A stretch of DNA of 33,944 nucleotides. Origin: Thioploca sp. Its GTDB lineage: Bacteria > Pseudomonadota > Gammaproteobacteria > Beggiatoales > Beggiatoaceae. Under the pieces are notes generated by a model, which was not told where the DNA came from, made no database searches, and worked only from the letters and a program-made list of their open reading frames with translations. Positions within the stretch are counted from its first letter, which is position 1. Every line of letters starts with the position of its first letter. The stretch is taken from contig DAOUSR010000013.1 in the NCBI GenBank assembly GCA_030627125.1, forward strand, positions 1 to 33,944, written 5' to 3'. Made by a program: the position numbers and the translations under genes. Shown here piece by piece: positions 29,784 through 33,944 of the stretch.

Positions 29784-30524
29784 TTAATCTTCGCCCATAA
29801 AGACTCCAAATAAATGCAACAAGCTTATAAATAAGTTATAAATAGTTACATACAAAGTTACTGTTGCCATTATATAATTGGTTTCACGGCCATGTACCAT
29901 GTCGCTGGTTTGATATAGAATTAAACCGGACATTAATAGTACAAACATTGCAGATACAGCTAAGGATAAACCAGGTAAGTTAAAAACAATAGCACCGATT
30001 CCAGCTAAAAATGCAACTAAAATACCAGCAAATAGAAAGCCACCTAGAAAACTAAAATCTTTGCGACTAGCTAGAGCATAACCTGATAACCCTAAAAATA
30101 TCACCGCAGTTGAACCAAAGGCCATCATTACTAGTTCGGCACCATTTACATATCTAGCTAAATACAAACTGATAATTGGCCCTAAGGTCAAACCCATAAA
30201 TCCAGTTAAAGCAAATACTGATGCTATACCCCAAACGCTGTTTTGCAAATATGATGTTAGGAAAAGCAAACCAAAATAACCAACTAATGTAATTATAAAA
30301 CCCAATGGTGGCATTTCAGTTACCATAGCAATACCAGCTGTAAATGCACTAAAAAATAAAGTGGCAGATAACAGCATATAAGTGCTACGAATTAGCTTGT
30401 TAGAATCAACAGTTGAGCTTGCTTGTTCAAAAATTGATTCTCCTTGATTACCACCTGCTGTTGGAGCTGTTGTATTAGTATTGCTAACAGTAGTATTTTT
30501 ATTAATATCGTCAAATAAGCCCAT
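29784..30524 (-). CDS. Bax inhibitor-1/YccA family membrane protein
   Basis: Seven-TM BI-1 pattern; SVFALTGFMGLTLGPIISLY…C-terminal LYVTIYNLFISLLHLFGVFMGED. Confidence 0.93.
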   Translation of the reverse strand: MGLFDDINKNTTVSNTNTTAPTAGGNQGESIFEQASSTVDSNKLIRSTYMLLSATLFFSAFTAGIAMVTEMPPLGFIITLVGYFGLLFLTSYLQNSVWGIASVFALTGFMGLTLGPIISLYLARYVNGAELVMMAFGSTAVIFLGLSGYALASRKDFSFLGGFLFAGILVAFLAGIGAIVFNLPGLSLAVSAMFVLLMSGLILYQTSDMVHGRETNYIMATVTLYVTIYNLFISLLHLFGVFMGED

Positions 30525-30666
30525 AATTTACCTCATATTAAGTGAATGAAACATAATCTGATGACTAATAAACATTATAACATAAAACATTTCAATATAT
30601 CAATATTTTACAGTAATTCTTATATTGAAACTTATTAAGAATTGCTATACAAAATTTATATTGAAT

Positions 30667-31251
30667 TTATTCTTCTTCAATTTCTTCTTCAATTTGCTCA
30701 GATGGCAATTCAACTTTAGGAACTTGTCCTTCAATAATCAATTCACTTAAAGCTGGTAAATCATTAAGATTTTTTAGATTAAAATGATTCAGAAAGCCAC
30801 GAGTAGTACCATATAAAGCCGGTCGCCCGGGAGTATTACGATGAGCTAATACCCGTATCCAATTGTATTCTTGCAAACGGCGGATTATATCCGTACTGAC
30901 ACTGATACCACGAATAGATTCAATTTCCGACCGAGTTATAGGTTGCCGATAAGCAATAATTGCCATTGTTTCCAGCAATACCCGTGAATAACGAGCTGCT
31001 TTTTCTGGCTGTAAATGCTTTAACCAAGGAGTTAAATCGGCTCTGGTTTGAAATCTATAACCACTAGCTATCTGCACTAACTCTATACCTCGTCCGGTAT
31101 AATCTTTCATTAACTCTTTTAATGCATCTCTGATAGCCTTCCGTTCTGGAGGTACAGAATCTTCAGTAAACAATTCTACTAAATGATCAACATCTAAAGG
31201 TTTGCCAGCAGCAAATAAGGCAGCCTCAATAATAGATTTAAGTTCAGGCAT
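30667..31251 (-). CDS. scpB: Segregation and condensation protein B
   Basis: IIEAALFAAGKPL…LETMAIIAYRQPITRSEIESIRG…GRPALYGTTRGFLNHFNL. Confidence 0.97.
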   Translation of the reverse strand: MPELKSIIEAALFAAGKPLDVDHLVELFTEDSVPPERKAIRDALKELMKDYTGRGIELVQIASGYRFQTRADLTPWLKHLQPEKAARYSRVLLETMAIIAYRQPITRSEIESIRGISVSTDIIRRLQEYNWIRVLAHRNTPGRPALYGTTRGFLNHFNLKNLNDLPALSELIIEGQVPKVELPSEQIEEEIEEE

Positions 31252-32044
31252 CTTGGATTTCCAAACTTATGACTTGAATAACCGCAAAATCTTGTGGTTG
31301 CACAATTTTTATTAATGCTTCTTTGGTTAATTCTAAGATAGCTAATAATGTCACCACCACACCAGCCCGCCCCTCTTCTATAATAAATAAATTTATAAAA
31401 TCAATCTTTTGCAACTGTTTTAACTGTTCCAACACCGCACTCATCCGTTCCCGTACTGATAAAGGCTCCTGTACTACTCGATGCGAAGTAAACAGACTAG
31501 CTCGTTGTATGACATCTTGCATCACTTCTAACAGTTCATCCAAACTAACTTCTGGAGGTGAAATTTGTCTTGGGATATCAGGATGTTCCACATAACCAGT
31601 AAAAATATCTCGCTCAATTCTAGGTAAAGCATCTAAATCTTGGGCCGCTTGTTTATATTGGGCATATTCCCGCAATTGTTGAATCAATCTCGTGCGTGGG
31701 TCATCTTCTGTAGAAATATCCTCTGAAATCGGCAATAATGAGCGGGATTTAATTTCCATTAAAGTTGCTGCCATCACCAAATATTCAGCCGCTAAATCTA
31801 ATTGTAAGCCGTCAATTAATTCAATATATTTCAAATACTGCGTGGTTATGGTAGCGATTGGAATGTTAGTAATATCGAAATTTTGATTCTGAATCAGATA
31901 TAACAATAAATCCAACGGCCCCTCAAAACCTTCCAGAAATACTTGTAAAGCGTCTGGTGGTACATACAAATCGGTAGGCCAAGTCTCAAACGGCGAACCT
32001 TGCACCAAAGCTGAATTTTTGACTTCTGGAGCAGGAATATCCAT
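31244..32044 (-). CDS. scpA: Segregation and condensation protein A
   Basis: FEGPLDLLLYLIQNQNFDITNIPIATITTQYLKYI…AAEYLVMAATLMEIKSRSLLP. Confidence 0.97.
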   Translation of the reverse strand: MDIPAPEVKNSALVQGSPFETWPTDLYVPPDALQVFLEGFEGPLDLLLYLIQNQNFDITNIPIATITTQYLKYIELIDGLQLDLAAEYLVMAATLMEIKSRSLLPISEDISTEDDPRTRLIQQLREYAQYKQAAQDLDALPRIERDIFTGYVEHPDIPRQISPPEVSLDELLEVMQDVIQRASLFTSHRVVQEPLSVRERMSAVLEQLKQLQKIDFINLFIIEEGRAGVVVTLLAILELTKEALIKIVQPQDFAVIQVISLEIQDA

Positions 32045-33255
32045 TAGCGGTACATCAGACCCATTACTTGACGTACTTCTTCTAAAGTTTCACGAGCAGT
32101 ATCACGAGCTTTTTCACAACCTTCTGCTATTATTGCCCGCACTGATTCTGGTTCCTCAAGGAAATGTATAGCTCGTTCTCGAATCGGAGCTAATTCTAAC
32201 AATACACTGTCAATTATTAGCTGTTTACATTCGATACAACCAATTCCAGCCGTACAACAACCTTCTTGCACCCAAGTTTTCTGCTCGGCAGTCGAATAAA
32301 TTTGATGGAATTGCCAAACTGGACATTTTTCTGGATCACCCGGATCAGTACGGCGAATTCGTGCTGGATCAGTTTGCATGGTACGAATTTTTTTCTCTAT
32401 AACTAACGGCGATTCCCGCAAAGAAATAGTATTTTGATAAGATTTAGACATTTTCTGTCCATCTAAACCGGGCATTTTAGCAGTCTTGGTTAACAACGCT
32501 TCTGGTTCTGGCAGGATGGTTCTACTTTCGCCTTCTATATAACCCAACAATCGTTTTTTATCGCCAAGTGAAATATTTTGTTGCGTATTCACAAGTGCTT
32601 GAGCAGTACTTAAAGCCTCACCATCACCATGTTCTTGATAGTTTTTTCTTAGTTCTTTGTATAATTTCGCATTTTTTTTGCCCATTTTACGGATTCCTTC
32701 TTTAGCTTTCTCTTCAAAATTATCTTCCCGTCCATAGATATGATTAAAGCGTCGAGCTAATTCACGAGTAAATTCTACATGGGCAACTTGATCTTCTCCA
32801 ACTGGTACCAAACCAGCTTTATATACTAAAATATCAGCACTTTGTAACAGTGGATAACCTAAGAATCCATAAGTTGATAAATCTTTATTTTGTAATTTTT
32901 GTTGCTGGTCTTTATAGGTAGGAATCCGTTCTAACCAACTTAAAGGGGTGGACATGGACATTAATAAATGCAATTCAGCATGTTCAGGAATTTTAGATTG
33001 GATGAATAAAGTTGCCTCACCTGGGTTAATACCGACAGCTAACCAGTCTATTATCATTTCCCAAACGCTTTGGGCAATAACGCCGGTATTGTCGTATTCG
33101 GTAGTGAGTGCGTGCCAGTCAGCCACAAAAAAATAACAGCTATATTCGTGTTGCAGTTTAATCCAATTGTTTAACACGCCGTGCAAATGGCCTAAGTGTA
33201 ATCGACCTGTCGGTCGCATACCAGATAAAACATGTTGGGGAGTTGATGGGTTCAT
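32044..33255 (-). CDS. trpS: Tryptophan-tRNA ligase
   Basis: SGMRPTGRLHLGHLHGVLNNW, PLLQSADILVYKAGLVPVGEDQVAHVE, GLDGQKMSKSYQNTI. Confidence 0.97.
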   Translation of the reverse strand: MNPSTPQHVLSGMRPTGRLHLGHLHGVLNNWIKLQHEYSCYFFVADWHALTTEYDNTGVIAQSVWEMIIDWLAVGINPGEATLFIQSKIPEHAELHLLMSMSTPLSWLERIPTYKDQQQKLQNKDLSTYGFLGYPLLQSADILVYKAGLVPVGEDQVAHVEFTRELARRFNHIYGREDNFEEKAKEGIRKMGKKNAKLYKELRKNYQEHGDGEALSTAQALVNTQQNISLGDKKRLLGYIEGESRTILPEPEALLTKTAKMPGLDGQKMSKSYQNTISLRESPLVIEKKIRTMQTDPARIRRTDPGDPEKCPVWQFHQIYSTAEQKTWVQEGCCTAGIGCIECKQLIIDSVLLELAPIRERAIHFLEEPESVRAIIAEGCEKARDTARETLEEVRQVMGLMYR

Positions 33256-33407
33256 TTATTTTAGGTATTTAGTTAAAAAATTTGGGTCATTCTTAGTATT
33301 TCATGGTAGTTCAAAATATAAATTCTAGATAGTTTGTTACCAAATTGGTGTTTGAAAATGATAATACTAGACATCTTTCCCATTTAAATCAAATTTTGTA
33401 AACAATG

Positions 33408-33421
33408 GTTCGGACAGTTTT
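33408..33421. repeat. Solo copy of the GTTCGGACAGTTTT terminal repeat
   Basis: acaatGGTTCGGACAGTTTT identical in its core to 28201-28214; no partner arm in the window. Confidence 0.65.
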
Positions 33422-33771
33422 GATTAAATAAATGAAATAGAGAACAAAATATGTGAGATAATTAGTTAACCAAACTTATCAAAAATCAAAAATGGTTATC
33501 ATGAATATATTAGAAACTAGGGCAAATGTCCAATGTAGCTCAAAGAAATTTTATAGTAGCATTATTGATAAATGTGTGTACGAAGAAAAGCTAATTTTCG
33601 TAATTTAAGTCGTTATAGTAATTATACGGTTATTACAGTAAATTTATCAACGGTGTAATTAGACTTAGAATTTATTGGTATAGAACTTACGCATTGATAA
33701 GGATATCATATTGTTAAACTATTTAAATACAATATGTTACTATATTTAATATACATATAATTTTTATCTTA

Positions 33772-33926
33772 CAATTCACCGCTCCAGCCAAGACTCGGTT
33801 ATTTCACCATCTTGCTCTCACTGCTTGGTTGCGACATTTAATTGGTGATGTACCAAATTATGAACGTTATACTTCACACGGTCACAATCTGAACTTTTTT
33901 TACCTCCTTAAAAGATTAAAATTTTA
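33772..33926 (+). pseudogene. C-terminal ORF fragment without start, possibly a transposon remnant
   Basis: Open frame …QFTAPAKTRLFHHLALTAWLRHLIGDVPNYERYTSHGHNLNFFYLLKRLKF*; GC-richer than preceding DNA; no ATG nearby. Confidence 0.3.
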
Positions 33927-33944
33927 GAGTAAGCAATGAGTCTA

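Overview
A low-GC, mostly chromosomal window, probably from a Thiotrichales/Beggiatoaceae-like gammaproteobacterium (inference from gene content and composition). Confident genes: copper efflux copA/copZ, an NDUFA9-like SDR, ggt, an ICMT-like methyltransferase, a three-gene two-component cluster, nirF, a triheme cytochrome c5-type protein, glnE, an HGPRT, purM, DUF945, a PilH-like regulator, a GT4 glycosyltransferase, CSD-DUF1294, gspM, a cytochrome c4-type protein, a Sel1-repeat protein, argB, iscX, a Bax-inhibitor-1 protein, and scpB/scpA/trpS. The more unusual content is between and at the edges of these genes. (1) A promoter-led, highly structured candidate ncRNA (~914-1087) converges on an orphan barnase/EndoU-like (BECR-fold) toxin-like ORF. 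(2) A C-terminal-only fragment of cytochrome c oxidase subunit I sits directly behind copA. (3) Three copies of a MITE-like palindromic element occur (8416-8498, 13734-13765, 25450-25534). (4) A dispersed hairpin repeat GTAGGGGYAATCCCTTGTGGTTRCCC occurs, with one copy locally expanded into three exact 18-nt tandem units (23265-23318). (5) A mobile-element graveyard at 28.1-29.1 kb contains an IS4-like fragment, a 126-bp element with 16-bp perfect TIRs, a multi-frameshifted IS630 transposase remnant and a sulfotransferase gene frameshifted at an A7 run. No CRISPR array, rRNA or tRNA was recognised. Family names come from motif recognition by eye; no database search was run.
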